Position numbers and translations under genes: made by a program
Shown: piece by piece, positions 1-8,413 of the stretch
Position numbering within the stretch: the first letter of the stretch is position 1
Layout: every line of letters starts with the position of its first letter
Notes under the pieces: generated by a model
Databases searched by the model: none
Seen by the model: the letters and a program-made list of their open reading frames with translations, nothing else
Told to the model about the DNA's origin: nothing
DNA from: Azospirillum sp.
GTDB taxonomy: Bacteria; Pseudomonadota; Alphaproteobacteria; Azospirillales; Azospirillaceae
Length of the DNA: 47,529 bases
Assembly (NCBI GenBank): GCA_016124535.1
Contig: WGNK01000030.1
Span: 1-47,529, forward strand
Direction of reading: 5' to 3'

Positions 1-1092
1 GCCGCCATCAAGGCCGGCCGGCCGCCGGCGGCGGTGATCATGAGCGCGAACTTCGTGCTCGAATACCAGATCAACGGCGAGATCCAGCCGCTGGATCCGC
101 TGGTGGTGGCCGACGGCCAGACCCCGGACGCCTTCATGGACCGGTTCTGGCCGGCCCTGCACGGCAACGCCCGCTTCGCCGACAAGATCTGGGCGGCGCC
201 GTTCCACAACTCGACCCCGCTGCTGTATTTCAACGCGGACCACTTCAAGGAGGTCGGCCTCGACCCGGCCAACCCGCCGAAGACCTGGGCCGAATGGGTC
301 GACGCCGCCAAGAAGCTGACCGTGCGCGACGGCGGCAACGTCAAGCGCTACGGCCTGATGCTGCCCGGCAACTACGACTATCTCGGCTGGGTGATGACCG
401 CGCTGACCATGTCGAACGGCGGCCTGTACTACAACCCGGCGTTCGGCGGCGAGGTGTACTACGACACCCCGAGCATGCTGGGCGCCCTGACCCTGGTCGA
501 CAACATGGTGCACCGGGACAAGGTGATGCCGGAGGGCGTGACCGACGGCAAGGCGGTGTCGACCGCGTTCTTCGCCGGCCAGGCCTCGATGGTGGTGCTG
601 TCGACCGGGTCGCTGTCGTTCATCCGCGAGAACATGAAGTCGAACTACGGGGTCGCCTTCGTGCCGCGCAACCTGCGCAACGCGGTCGCCATCGGCGGCG
701 CCTCGCTGATCATGCCGAAGGGCCTGTCGGACGAGCAGAAGCAGGCGTCGTGGACGCTGATCAAGTGGCTGACCAGCCCGGAGATCTCCGGCCACTGGAG
801 CCGCTTCACCGGCTACTTCGCGCCCAACAAGGCGGCCTACGACCTGCCGGAGATGAAGGCGTTCATCGCCGAGAACCCGGACGCCAAGGTCGCCCTGGAC
901 CAGCTGCAGTACGCCCAGTCCTGGTTCGCGACCTACAACACGGTCGCGGTCCGCAAGGCGCTGGAGGACGAGGTCCAGGCCGTGCTGTCCGGCAAGAAGA
1001 AGCCGGCCGAGGCCCTGAAGGCCGCCCAGGCCAAGGCCGACGAGATCATGCGCCCGTATGTGGAGCAGACCGCGCTCAGCCTGCCGAACTGA
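1..1092 (+). CDS. ABC transporter substrate-binding protein, UgpB-like (5' partial)
   Basis: The frame is open from the first base to the TGA at 1090-1092 (363 residues seen). The true start lies upstream, because the ATGs at 34 and 40 fall inside conserved sequence rather than at a signal peptide. Features typical of family 1 extracellular solute-binding proteins are visible: IWAAPFHNSTPLLYFN, a PPKTWAEW segment, and a C-terminal WLTSPEISGHWSRFTGYFAP segment. Such proteins bind a sugar or glycerophosphodiester in the periplasm and hand it to an ABC permease. Full-length relatives are about 430 residues, so roughly the first 70 are outside the window. The next gene encodes a GpdQ-like phosphodiesterase, which suits a glycerophosphodiester or glycerol-3-phosphate substrate; that link is inference. 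Confidence 0.85.
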   Translation, partial: AAIKAGRPPAAVIMSANFVLEYQINGEIQPLDPLVVADGQTPDAFMDRFWPALHGNARFADKIWAAPFHNSTPLLYFNADHFKEVGLDPANPPKTWAEWVDAAKKLTVRDGGNVKRYGLMLPGNYDYLGWVMTALTMSNGGLYYNPAFGGEVYYDTPSMLGALTLVDNMVHRDKVMPEGVTDGKAVSTAFFAGQASMVVLSTGSLSFIRENMKSNYGVAFVPRNLRNAVAIGGASLIMPKGLSDEQKQASWTLIKWLTSPEISGHWSRFTGYFAPNKAAYDLPEMKAFIAENPDAKVALDQLQYAQSWFATYNTVAVRKALEDEVQAVLSGKKKPAEALKAAQAKADEIMRPYVEQTALSLPN

Positions 1093-1122
1093 CCGGCCTC
1101 CAAGGCCTGTCGCAGCCGAGGG

Positions 1123-1160
1123 ACGGCCCGCCGCAGACTCCGGCGGGCCGTTCCGCCTTT
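1123..1160 (+). terminator. Intrinsic terminator after the binding-protein gene
   Basis: A perfect 11-bp stem (1123-1133 with 1141-1151) encloses a 7-nt loop, and a T-containing stretch follows (ttccgcctttt). It sits 30 bp after the stop codon. A GC stem with trailing T bases is the usual Rho-independent arrangement. The next gene starts at 1188, so that gene may have its own promoter or depend on read-through. Confidence 0.7.
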
Positions 1161-1187
1161 TCCTGACCCTGTCCCGGGATCCCCGTC

Positions 1188-2015
1188 ATGCTGATCGCCC
1201 AACTCACCGACCTGCACGTCCGGCCGTCGGGCATGCCCGCCTACCGCGTCGTCGAGGTCAACACCCTGCTGGCCCGCGCCCTCGCGACCCTGCGCACTCT
1301 CGACCCGCAGCCGGACGCGCTGATCCTGTCCGGCGACCTGACCGACTGCGGCCTGCCCGAGGAATACGCGCTGCTGCGCCGGATGCTCGAGCCGCTGGCG
1401 ATGCCGGTCTACCTGATTCCCGGCAACCATGATCGGCGCGGCCCGCTGCGCGAGGTGTTCGCCGGCTGGCCGACGCTCGGCGACGACCCCGAGTTCGTCG
1501 ACTTCGTCGCCGATCACGGCCCGCTGCGGCTGATCGGCCTCGACTCCGTGGTGCCCGGTCACGGCCACGGCGCGCTGTGCGACCGCCGGCTGGCCCGGCT
1601 GCGGGCGACGCTCGCCGAAGCGAGCGACCGGCCGACGCTGCTGGCCCTGCACCATCCGCCGTTCGCCTGCGGCATCGAGCACATGGACGGGATCCGGCTG
1701 CTCGACGGTGCCGGCGAGCTGGCCAGGATCGTCGCCGCCAACCCGCAGGTCGAGCGGGTGCTGAGCGGGCATCACCACCGGCCGATCCAGGCCCGCTGGG
1801 CCGGCACCGTCGCCCAGGTCGCCCCCTCGGTGGCGCACCAGGTCGAGTACCGCCTGGATCCGGGGGCCGAGGGCCTGTTCGTGATGGAGCCGCCGGCCTT
1901 CCTGGTGCATGCCTGGATCGAGGGCACCGGCGTGGTCACCCATCAGGTCTATGTCGAGCGCCATGACGGGCCCTATCCCTTCATTCTCGACCCGGACTAT
2001 CCCGGCGGCCACTGA
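1188..2015 (+). CDS. Metallophosphoesterase, GpdQ/CpdA-type cyclic or glycerophospho-diesterase
   Basis: This 275-residue protein is a calcineurin-like cytoplasmic phosphodiesterase. All dinuclear metal-site motifs are present in order: D8-x-H10 (LTDLH), G49-D50 (SGDLTD), GNHD at 79-82, the paired His of HHPP at 155-156, and GHHH at 194-197. Length and motif spacing match GpdQ (glycerophosphodiesterase) and CpdA (cAMP phosphodiesterase). Location directly after a UgpB-like binding protein favours a role in glycerophosphodiester breakdown, but a cyclic-nucleotide substrate cannot be excluded from sequence. The ATG at 1188 is chosen because the metal motif starts only eight residues later. No strong ribosome site precedes it. 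Confidence 0.85.
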   Translation: MLIAQLTDLHVRPSGMPAYRVVEVNTLLARALATLRTLDPQPDALILSGDLTDCGLPEEYALLRRMLEPLAMPVYLIPGNHDRRGPLREVFAGWPTLGDDPEFVDFVADHGPLRLIGLDSVVPGHGHGALCDRRLARLRATLAEASDRPTLLALHHPPFACGIEHMDGIRLLDGAGELARIVAANPQVERVLSGHHHRPIQARWAGTVAQVAPSVAHQVEYRLDPGAEGLFVMEPPAFLVHAWIEGTGVVTHQVYVERHDGPYPFILDPDYPGGH

Positions 2016-2079
2016 GCCGCAGCCGGCCGGCCGGCGAATTGCCACTGGCACGGGGCGCCGGAGCCGCTACATATCGCCC

Positions 2080-2766
2080 ATGCACCTGCGGCGCCTCGCC
2101 ATGTGTCTGCTGCTCCCGCTCGGGCTGGCGCTCGCCGCGGTCGCGGCGCGCGCCGCCGGTGCCGACATCGGCGGGCGGGTCATCGTGGCGCCCGACGCCG
2201 CGCCCTGGCGGGCGGTCGGGCGCCTCAACGTCGCCGGCTTCCGGATCCGCCGGCACTGCACCGCGACCCTGGTCGCTCCCGACCTGGCGCTGACCGCCCG
2301 GCACTGCGTCGGCGGCTTCAACGGCGAGGCCTGGGTGGCCCCGGAACTCGTGCATTTCCTGCCCGGCTACAGCCGCGGCGGCTATCTCGAGCACCACCAG
2401 GCGATCGGCTACGTGCCGATCGGCAACGAGGCTGTGCTGGTGCGGCTCGACGGCCGGGTCGGCATCCAGCCGGTGCCGATCGCCGAAGCCGGCACCGCCC
2501 CCGGCACCGCCCTGTTCGAGGCCGGCTACAGCCGCGACAAGGGCCAGGTCCTGACCGTCGACCCGGCCTGTCGGTTCCTCGGCTGGTCGGACGACGGGCT
2601 GTGGCACCACGACTGCGAGGCGATCGGCGGCGATTCCGGGGCCCCTATCCTGATCGACACCGGCGCCGGGCTGGCGGTCGCGGCCATCCATATCGGCCGG
2701 CGGGGCGGCGTCGGCCTGGCCGAGCCGCTGGATCCTGACCGCCTTCGCCGGCACGCCCGCCGCTGA
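2080..2766 (+). CDS. Secreted trypsin-like serine peptidase (S1 family), catalytic Asp apparently replaced
   Basis: A 228-residue protein with an N-terminal signal peptide (MHLRRLAMCLLLPLGLALAA, then an A-rich cleavage region). The start at 2080 is preferred over an in-frame ATG at 1909, which would overlap the previous gene and bury the signal peptide. Trypsin-fold marks are the catalytic His in LTARHCVGG and the Ser in GGDSGAP. Where most relatives have the Asp of a DxAL motif, this one reads GNEAVLVRL, so the third triad residue looks like Glu. It may be a weak protease, use another acid, or be a binding protein. It is probably periplasmic or exported. Substrate unknown. Confidence 0.75.
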   Translation: MHLRRLAMCLLLPLGLALAAVAARAAGADIGGRVIVAPDAAPWRAVGRLNVAGFRIRRHCTATLVAPDLALTARHCVGGFNGEAWVAPELVHFLPGYSRGGYLEHHQAIGYVPIGNEAVLVRLDGRVGIQPVPIAEAGTAPGTALFEAGYSRDKGQVLTVDPACRFLGWSDDGLWHHDCEAIGGDSGAPILIDTGAGLAVAAIHIGRRGGVGLAEPLDPDRLRRHARR

Positions 2767-2916
2767 CTGGGCGGGCCGCTGGCGGCTCTCTTGACCGCCG
2801 CCGTCCAAGTCACCACCTTATCGGGGCACGGTCCGCGGCCTTCGGGGGCGGGCCGCGCTCGATGCCGCATGATGCGGGTCGAAGGTCTGGGTTCTCGCTC
2901 GCCTGAGGAGAGGCCG

Positions 2917-3375
2917 ATGTCGCGTATGTCGCTGTTCAACTCGCCGCTGCTACTTGGCTTCGATCATTTCGAGCGCGCCCTCGACCGGGTGCAGAAGGCC
3001 CAGGCCGACGGCTACCCGCCCTACAACATCGAGCAGATCTCGGAGAACGGCCTGCGGATAACGCTGGCGGTCGCCGGGTTCTCGATGGACGACCTCAGCG
3101 TCCAGATCGAGGACAACCAGTTGGTCGTGCGCGGCCGCCAGGCCGAGGACGACAGCCGGATCTACCTGCATCGCGGGATCGCCGCCCGGCAGTTCCTGCG
3201 GACTTTCGTCCTGGCCGAGGGCATCCGGGTGGAGGGTGCCGAGCTGGACAACGGGCTGCTGCATATCGACCTGGTCCGCCCGGTGCCGGAGACCAAGGTG
3301 CACACCATCGAGATCCGCGGCGGCGGCAAGCAGGGCAAGGGCAGGACGATCGACGTCCGCCCGGACTCCGACTGA
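2917..3375 (+). CDS. Small heat shock protein, Hsp20/IbpA family
   Basis: A 152-residue protein with an alpha-crystallin domain (about residues 35-125) that includes NGLRITLAVAGF and the LVVRGRQ and AARQFLRTFVL segments of IbpA-type proteins. Such proteins are ATP-independent chaperones that hold unfolding proteins in the cytoplasm. The ATG at 2917 follows a good ribosome site (gaggagag), so the longer frame from 2791 is not used. The C-terminal tail is Lys/Arg-rich and lacks an obvious I-x-I motif, though HTIEIRG (I-E-I) may serve. The DUF1150 gene lies 112 bp downstream, a pairing seen in alphaproteobacteria. Heat-shock control is likely, but no operator was identified. Confidence 0.9.
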   Translation: MSRMSLFNSPLLLGFDHFERALDRVQKAQADGYPPYNIEQISENGLRITLAVAGFSMDDLSVQIEDNQLVVRGRQAEDDSRIYLHRGIAARQFLRTFVLAEGIRVEGAELDNGLLHIDLVRPVPETKVHTIEIRGGGKQGKGRTIDVRPDSD

Positions 3376-3487
3376 CCCGGTTCCGCCAGCCGCTTGCCAA
3401 TTGTTTTCCCGGGTCGCCGATCGTCGGGGCCCGACCGAAACGTACCGCACGCTCCGGGCTTGGAAGGCCGGGGCACAGGAGGTGACG

Positions 3488-3694
3488 ATGACTGACATTC
3501 GAAGCATCAGCCAGCAGGCCCTGGCGGCCCTGGGCGTCAACCAGGTGGCCTACGTCAAGCCGGTCGAGATCGAGCACGAGCTGCGGTTCGCGGTCCACAC
3601 CGCGGACGGCACAGGCGTGACGGTGTTCCCCAGCCTCGAACTCGCGCAGCTGGCGATCCGCCAGAACGACCTGGAGCCGGTCAGCGTCCACTGA
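3488..3694 (+). CDS. DUF1150 family small protein
   Basis: A 68-residue acidic protein (MTDIRSISQQALAALGVNQV onward). The ATG at 3488 is set by a very strong ribosome site, aggaggtgacg. Sequence and position next to hsp20 match DUF1150, a short alphaproteobacterial family of unknown biochemical function. No membrane segment or metal motif is seen. A link to heat shock or protein quality control is inferred only from the neighbouring gene. Confidence 0.75.
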   Translation: MTDIRSISQQALAALGVNQVAYVKPVEIEHELRFAVHTADGTGVTVFPSLELAQLAIRQNDLEPVSVH

Positions 3695-3857
3695 GGCGTC
3701 GTCGCGACCGCCTTTCGCGCTTCGCTTCGTGGCTCCCGGATCGGCCATGCAAGTGGCATGTCCGTCCGGGATGCGGAGACCGGGACAGTCCAGTATCCCT
3801 CATCCCGGCTCGGAGAGCCGGGGCCGCTCCCGGCGACGCGCGTCCGCCGAAAGCCGC

Positions 3858-4322
3858 TCAGGCCGCGTGGCTGGCCGTGGTGTCGGTGAACAGCGCGTAG
3901 ATCGCGTCCCGGCTCTCGCAGCCGCGCAGCTTGGTGCACACCGTGCGGTCGCGGAGCAGCCGGGACACCCGGGCCAGCGCCTTCAGATGGTCGGCTCCGG
4001 CGCTTTCCGGCGCCAGCAGCAGGAACAGCAGGTCGACCGGCTCGTCGTCGATCGAGTCGAAGTCGATCGGATGTTCCATCCGGGCGAACACGCCGTAAAG
4101 CCGGTCGAGCTTGGCCAGCTTGCCGTGCGGGATGGCGATGCCGTGCCCGACCCCGGTCGTGCCCAGGCGCTCGCGCTCGAGCAGCACGTCGAAGATCTCC
4201 CGAGCCTCGATGCCGGTCAGTTCGCCGGCCTTGCGGGCCAGTTCCTGAAGCGCCTGCTTCTTGCTGGGCGCGCGGAGCGTCGGGATGATGGCGTCACTCG
4301 AGATCAGATCCGTGATGTCCAT
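3858..4322 (-). CDS. ptsN: Nitrogen-related PTS enzyme IIA, PtsN (EIIA-Ntr)
   Basis: A 154-residue PTS EIIA type 2 protein. The phosphorylated His is H66 in GHGIAIPHGK, at the usual place for EIIA-Ntr. Other family segments are DHLKALARVSRLLRD and an N-terminal DLISSDAIIPTL. It accepts phosphate from the PtsP/NPr chain in the cytoplasm and regulates nitrogen and potassium physiology instead of transporting sugar. It is the last gene of the lptC-lptA-lptB-rpoN-hpf-ptsN line, 59 bp after hpf. This order is a strong proteobacterial signature. Confidence 0.95.
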   Translation of the reverse strand: MDITDLISSDAIIPTLRAPSKKQALQELARKAGELTGIEAREIFDVLLERERLGTTGVGHGIAIPHGKLAKLDRLYGVFARMEHPIDFDSIDDEPVDLLFLLLAPESAGADHLKALARVSRLLRDRTVCTKLRGCESRDAIYALFTDTTASHAA

Positions 4323-4381
4323 CGCTGCAGTCGTCCTTTCGCCGCCCGGCGCGTCCCGACGCCGGCGGTTTCATGTCGTCG

Positions 4382-4966
4382 TCAGCTCTGGGTGCGGCTC
4401 GGCGGGTCGACCCAGCCGACATTCCCGTCCGGACGGCGGTAGACCATGTTCAGCCCGCCATGCGCCCGGTTGCGGAACATCAAGGCCGGCGCGCTGGCGA
4501 GATCCATGCGCATGACGGCCTCACCCACGGTAAGCACTTCGATGCTGGTCTCCATCTCGGCGACCACGACCGGCTCCCAGCCGTCCACGGTCTCCGGCTC
4601 CGGGAAGTCCTCGGCCTCGGCGGCCAGCACGTACTGGGCGGCAGGGGCCGCCGCTTCCGTGGCATGGCCGCGGTGGTGGTCGCGCAGCCGCCGCTTGTAG
4701 CGCCGCAGCTGCTTGTCGATGCGCTCGGCCGCGGCATCGAAGGCGGCATGCGCGTCGGCGTTGGTACCCTCGGAAGTGACCGAGATGCCCTTGCCGACAT
4801 GCACGTTGATGTCGGCCCGGAATCCCGGGCCCTGCCGCGACAGGGTCACCGTCGCGTCGATCGGGTTGGAGAAATACTTGGCCGCGATCTGCTCGACGGT
4901 CGACTCAATGCGCTCGCGCAAAGCGTCGCCCACGTCGAGCTGCTTGCCCTGGACCGAAATCTTCAT
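4382..4966 (-). CDS. hpf: Ribosome hibernation promoting factor, long form
   Basis: A 194-residue protein with an N-terminal S30AE/YfiA domain (residues 1-100: MKISVQGKQLDVGDALRERI, and the basic RIDKQLRRYKRRL helix). A C-terminal dimerisation domain follows (about 135-190: IEVLTVGEAVMRMDL, ALMFRN, YRRPDGNVGWVDP). The long form makes 100S ribosome dimers in resting cells. It lies between rpoN (about 200 bp upstream) and ptsN, as in many proteobacteria. Both domains are complete. Confidence 0.95.
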   Translation of the reverse strand: MKISVQGKQLDVGDALRERIESTVEQIAAKYFSNPIDATVTLSRQGPGFRADINVHVGKGISVTSEGTNADAHAAFDAAAERIDKQLRRYKRRLRDHHRGHATEAAAPAAQYVLAAEAEDFPEPETVDGWEPVVVAEMETSIEVLTVGEAVMRMDLASAPALMFRNRAHGGLNMVYRRPDGNVGWVDPPSRTQS

Positions 4967-5169
4967 CGTCCTGCCCGTGTGGTTGTCCCACTTTCCGACA
5001 TGGGGTCAACACGACCCAGCCGAAAGAGGCTCTCTCCCCGAAGGAGCCACCCGCGCACCCTTGCCGGGAACCCGCGCGCGAGGCCGCGGAACCTAGTCGG
5101 GCGGGTCAATGGCGTCAAGTCGCGATAGATGCCTGCCTCCCCTGGACAGCCATGCGGGTCGGGCGGGGC

Positions 5170-6744
5170 TCAGCCCCGGGCCGGAAGAGCGACCAGCATG
5201 GCCTTGTCGCGCCGGCGTTGGACGCTCGATGGGATACGCAATGCTTCCCGGTACTTCGCGACCGTACGCCTGGCTATGTCGACGCCATCGGCGCGCAACA
5301 GCTCGACGATCCGGTCGTCCGATAATACGGCAGAAGCCGGCTCGGCGTCGATGAGTCGCTTGATGCGGTCGCGCACCGCCTCCGCCGAATGGGCCTCGCC
5401 GCCGCCGGACGACGCGATCGAGGCGGTGAAGAAATACTTCAGCTCGAAGATTCCGCGCGGGGTGGCGACGAACTTGTTGCTGGTGACCCGGCTGACCGTG
5501 CTCTCGTGCATGCCGATGGCGTCGGCGATGTCGCGCAGCACCAGCGGCCGCAGGTGCTGGACGCCGTGTTCCAGGAAGCGGTCCTGCTGGCGGACGATCT
5601 CGGTCGACACCTTCAGGATGGTGGTGGCGCGCTGGTGCAGCGAGCGGACCAGCCAGTTCGCCGACTGCAGGCAGTCCGACAGGTATTCCTTGGCCTTCTT
5701 GTCCTTGGCCGTGCGGTGCGACACCTCCGAGAAATACGCGTTGTTCACCAGCACCCGCGGCAGGGTGTCGGTGTTCAGCTCGATCAGCCAGCTGCCGTCC
5801 GGGCCGCGCCGGACGATGACGTCGGGCACCACCGGCTGGTCGACCGGCGGCTCGAACGCCTCGCCGGGCTTCGGGTTCAGCGCCTTGATCTCGGATATCA
5901 TCTCGGCGAGGTCGTCGTCGTCGACCCCGCAGACCTTGCGGAGCCCCGCGAAGTCGCGCTGCGCCAGCAGCGGCAGGTGCGCGAGCAGGGCCTCCATGCA
6001 CGGGTCGTAGCGGTTGCGGTCGCGCAGCTGCAGCGCCAGGCACTCCTTGAGGTCGCGCGCGAACACCCCGGCCGGGTCCAGGCGCTGCAGCCGGTCCAGG
6101 ACGCGCAGCACCGCCTCGACCGGGCAGCCGAGCTGCTCCGCCACCGGCGCCACCGGCCCCGACAGGTATCCGGCGGCGTCCACCATGTCGATCAGGTGGG
6201 CGGCGATCAGCCGGTCGGCCGGATCGGCGATCTCGATCGAGGTCTGGTCGAGCAGGTGCTCGCGCAGGGTCTTGGTCTCGGACAGCGTGTGCTCGAGCCC
6301 GAACTCGTCGCCCTCGCCGCCATGGCCGCCGGTGGTGCGCCAGCCGGCCAGCTCGCCGGACCCGGCGCCCATGGCGGCGACGCCGTCGCTCTCGTCGACG
6401 CCGGCGCTGCTCCAGTTGTTGTCGTAGTCGACGTCGTTCGGGTCGTCGCCGGCGGAGGGCAGGGTGTCGGTGGCGGCGCGCTCGGCGGTGTCCGGCCGCT
6501 CCGGGGCGGCCGCCTCGGTCTCGTGGCGCAGCAGGTTATCCTGGGAGACCGCCTCCAGGGTCGCCGGGCCGTCGCCGTCGTCGCGCTCGAGCAGCGGGTT
6601 CTGGGCCAGCTCGCCCTCGACGTACTCGGTGAGTTCCATGTTGTTCAGCTGCAGCAGCTTGATGGCCTGCTGCAGCTGGGGCGTGAGCACCAGCGATTGC
6701 GAGTGGCGAAGGTCGAGCCGTTGCGATAGCGCCATCGGCTGCAT
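5170..6744 (-). CDS. rpoN: RNA polymerase sigma-54 factor
   Basis: A 524-residue sigma-54. The N-terminal activator-interacting region I is clear (SQRLDLRHSQSLVLTPQLQQ), followed by an acidic linker (about 60-150), the core-binding domain, an HTH region (LRDIADAIGMHESTVSRVTS), and a perfect RpoN box ARRTVAKYRE near the C-terminus that reads the -24 element. It serves nitrogen-related and other activator-dependent promoters. The gene starts 3 bp after the lptB stop, so the two are almost certainly cotranscribed. A second in-frame ATG three codons later (6735) is an equally good start. Confidence 0.97.
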   Translation of the reverse strand: MQPMALSQRLDLRHSQSLVLTPQLQQAIKLLQLNNMELTEYVEGELAQNPLLERDDGDGPATLEAVSQDNLLRHETEAAAPERPDTAERAATDTLPSAGDDPNDVDYDNNWSSAGVDESDGVAAMGAGSGELAGWRTTGGHGGEGDEFGLEHTLSETKTLREHLLDQTSIEIADPADRLIAAHLIDMVDAAGYLSGPVAPVAEQLGCPVEAVLRVLDRLQRLDPAGVFARDLKECLALQLRDRNRYDPCMEALLAHLPLLAQRDFAGLRKVCGVDDDDLAEMISEIKALNPKPGEAFEPPVDQPVVPDVIVRRGPDGSWLIELNTDTLPRVLVNNAYFSEVSHRTAKDKKAKEYLSDCLQSANWLVRSLHQRATTILKVSTEIVRQQDRFLEHGVQHLRPLVLRDIADAIGMHESTVSRVTSNKFVATPRGIFELKYFFTASIASSGGGEAHSAEAVRDRIKRLIDAEPASAVLSDDRIVELLRADGVDIARRTVAKYREALRIPSSVQRRRDKAMLVALPARG

Positions 6745-6747
6745 CCG

Positions 6748-7548
6748 TCAGAGGCTGAACCGCTCTCCGAGGTAGAAGCGCCGGACGTCGCGGTGCGCGA
6801 CGATGTCCCCCGGCGCCCCTTCCATCAGAACCATCCCGTCGTGCAGGATGTAGGCGCGGTCTACGATGTCCAGCGTCTCCCGGACGTTGTGATCGGTGAT
6901 CAGCACGCCGAGGCCGCGGTCGGTCAGGTGCGAGATCAGGTCGCGGATCTCCGAGACGGCGATCGGGTCGATGCCCGCGAGCGGCTCGTCCAGCAGGATG
7001 AAATGCGGCTGAGAGGCCAGCGCCCGGGCGATCTCGACGCGCCGCCGCTCGCCGCCGGACAGGGCCAGCGACGGGGTCCGGCGCAGGTGGCTGATCGAGA
7101 ACTCGGCCAGCAGGTCGTCGAGCATGGCGTCGCGCCGGTTGGCGTTCGGCTCGACCACCTCCAGCACCGCCCGGATGTTCTGCTCGACCGTCAGGCCCCG
7201 GAAGATCGAGGCCTCCTGCGGAAGGTAGCCGATCCCCAGGCGGGCGCGGCGGTACATCGGCAGGTCGGTGATGTCGTGTCCGTCGAGGGTCACCGAGCCG
7301 GAATCCGCCGAGATCAGTCCGGTGATCACGTAGAAGCAGGTGGTCTTGCCGGCACCGTTCGGCCCGAGCAGTCCGACCGCCTCGCCGCGCCGCAGGTTCA
7401 CCGAGACGTCGCGCAGCACAGGGCGCTTCTTGAAGCGCTTGCCGATGTTGCGGGCCGACAGCCCGTCGCTTGTCCGGTCATCGGAGGTCTTCACCAGCCG
7501 CGGACGCATGCCGGACGGGGCCGTCGTATCCTCCTCGCCACCGGTCAT
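6748..7548 (-). CDS. lptB: LPS export ABC transporter ATP-binding protein LptB
   Basis: A 266-residue ABC ATPase. Walker A is GPNGAGKTT, the signature is LSGGERRR, Walker B with catalytic Glu is FILLDEPLAGIDP, and the switch His lies in LITDHNVRETL. It powers lipopolysaccharide extraction from the inner membrane together with LptFG and LptC. About 30 N-terminal residues precede the ABC core (residues before SARNIGKRFKKRPV), so a later start is possible. It lies between lptA and rpoN, the standard order. Confidence 0.96.
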   Translation of the reverse strand: MTGGEEDTTAPSGMRPRLVKTSDDRTSDGLSARNIGKRFKKRPVLRDVSVNLRRGEAVGLLGPNGAGKTTCFYVITGLISADSGSVTLDGHDITDLPMYRRARLGIGYLPQEASIFRGLTVEQNIRAVLEVVEPNANRRDAMLDDLLAEFSISHLRRTPSLALSGGERRRVEIARALASQPHFILLDEPLAGIDPIAVSEIRDLISHLTDRGLGVLITDHNVRETLDIVDRAYILHDGMVLMEGAPGDIVAHRDVRRFYLGERFSL

Positions 7549-7582
7549 GCGTGCAGCGCTCCTACGTTCTGGCGGCGTCCGG

Positions 7583-8413
7583 TCACTGCGTCGCCGTTCC
7601 CGGCGTGAACAGCCCCTTTACGCGGCCGCCGTCCTTGCCCGCCGGCAGCAAACGGCTGATGCCGGTGTTGAGGTTGACGATCGCACGCTCGCCGTTGAGC
7701 TGATTCTTGCCGCGCGTGATGCGCACATCCCCGGTCAGCGTGGCAGTCCCCTTGTCGGCATTATAGACCCCTTCGCGGCCGCGGGCGACCTCCGTGGGCG
7801 TGGTGATCACCACATTGCCGGTGGCGTCGACCTGGCCGAGGGTGGTGCCGCCCTTCTTGCCTTCGACGAAGTAGGCGATCAGCGAGTCGGCCTGGATCTT
7901 CTGGCGCTCGCGGGTCGCCGTCGCGTCGCCGCGGGCGACCGCGACCTGGCGCTGCTGCCAGTATTCCAGGCTGTCCTGGGCGGTGATCAGGTCCTGGCCG
8001 TTCTGGAACTGCAGGTTGCGCCCGGTCAGGACGACGTTGGCCTGGTCCAGGTCGTACACCGCCCGGTCGCCGGTGGCGCGTTCGCGCGGCGTGGTGATGA
8101 CCACCTTGCCCTCGGCGACCAGCCGGAAGATCTCCGAGGTGCCGTCGGGCTTCTCCCGGTAGCGGGCCCGCAGGACGTCGGCCGTCACCTGGGTGTCGCC
8201 GCGGACCGCCTTGGCGTTGCCGCGCGCCACGTAGGTCTTGCTGTCGCGGATCCACTCGATGCCGTTGTCGGCCTCGACCGTCACCGGGACGTTGTCGTCG
8301 CCGCTGCCCTGCAGGAGCTGGGCGGCGGCCGGCGCCGCGTCGAGCAGCGCGAGGCCGAGAAGCAGGCAGGCCAGGGCGAGGCGCATCGGCAGTCGTACCG
8401 GGCGGATGGTCAT
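7583..8413 (-). CDS. lptA: LPS transport periplasmic protein LptA
   Basis: A 276-residue OstA-family protein with a signal peptide (MRLALACLLLGLALLDAAPA region, cut near AAAQ). Repeating beta-strand units such as VTVEADNGIEW, VYDLDQANVVLTG and VYNADKGTATLTG give the beta-jellyroll that bridges LptC to LptD across the periplasm. The start at 8413 overlaps the lptC stop as ATGA, indicating translational coupling. A much longer open frame extends upstream through lptC and is not used. At 276 residues it is longer than E. coli LptA, as is common in alphaproteobacteria. Confidence 0.93.
   Translation of the reverse strand: MTIRPVRLPMRLALACLLLGLALLDAAPAAAQLLQGSGDDNVPVTVEADNGIEWIRDSKTYVARGNAKAVRGDTQVTADVLRARYREKPDGTSEIFRLVAEGKVVITTPRERATGDRAVYDLDQANVVLTGRNLQFQNGQDLITAQDSLEYWQQRQVAVARGDATATRERQKIQADSLIAYFVEGKKGGTTLGQVDATGNVVITTPTEVARGREGVYNADKGTATLTGDVRITRGKNQLNGERAIVNLNTGISRLLPAGKDGGRVKGLFTPGTATQ

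Noticed and set aside
5093..6043. Long open frames overlapping rpoN on both strands
   Set aside because: They are Arg/Ala/Pro-rich shadows typical of GC-rich DNA, and rpoN explains the region fully.
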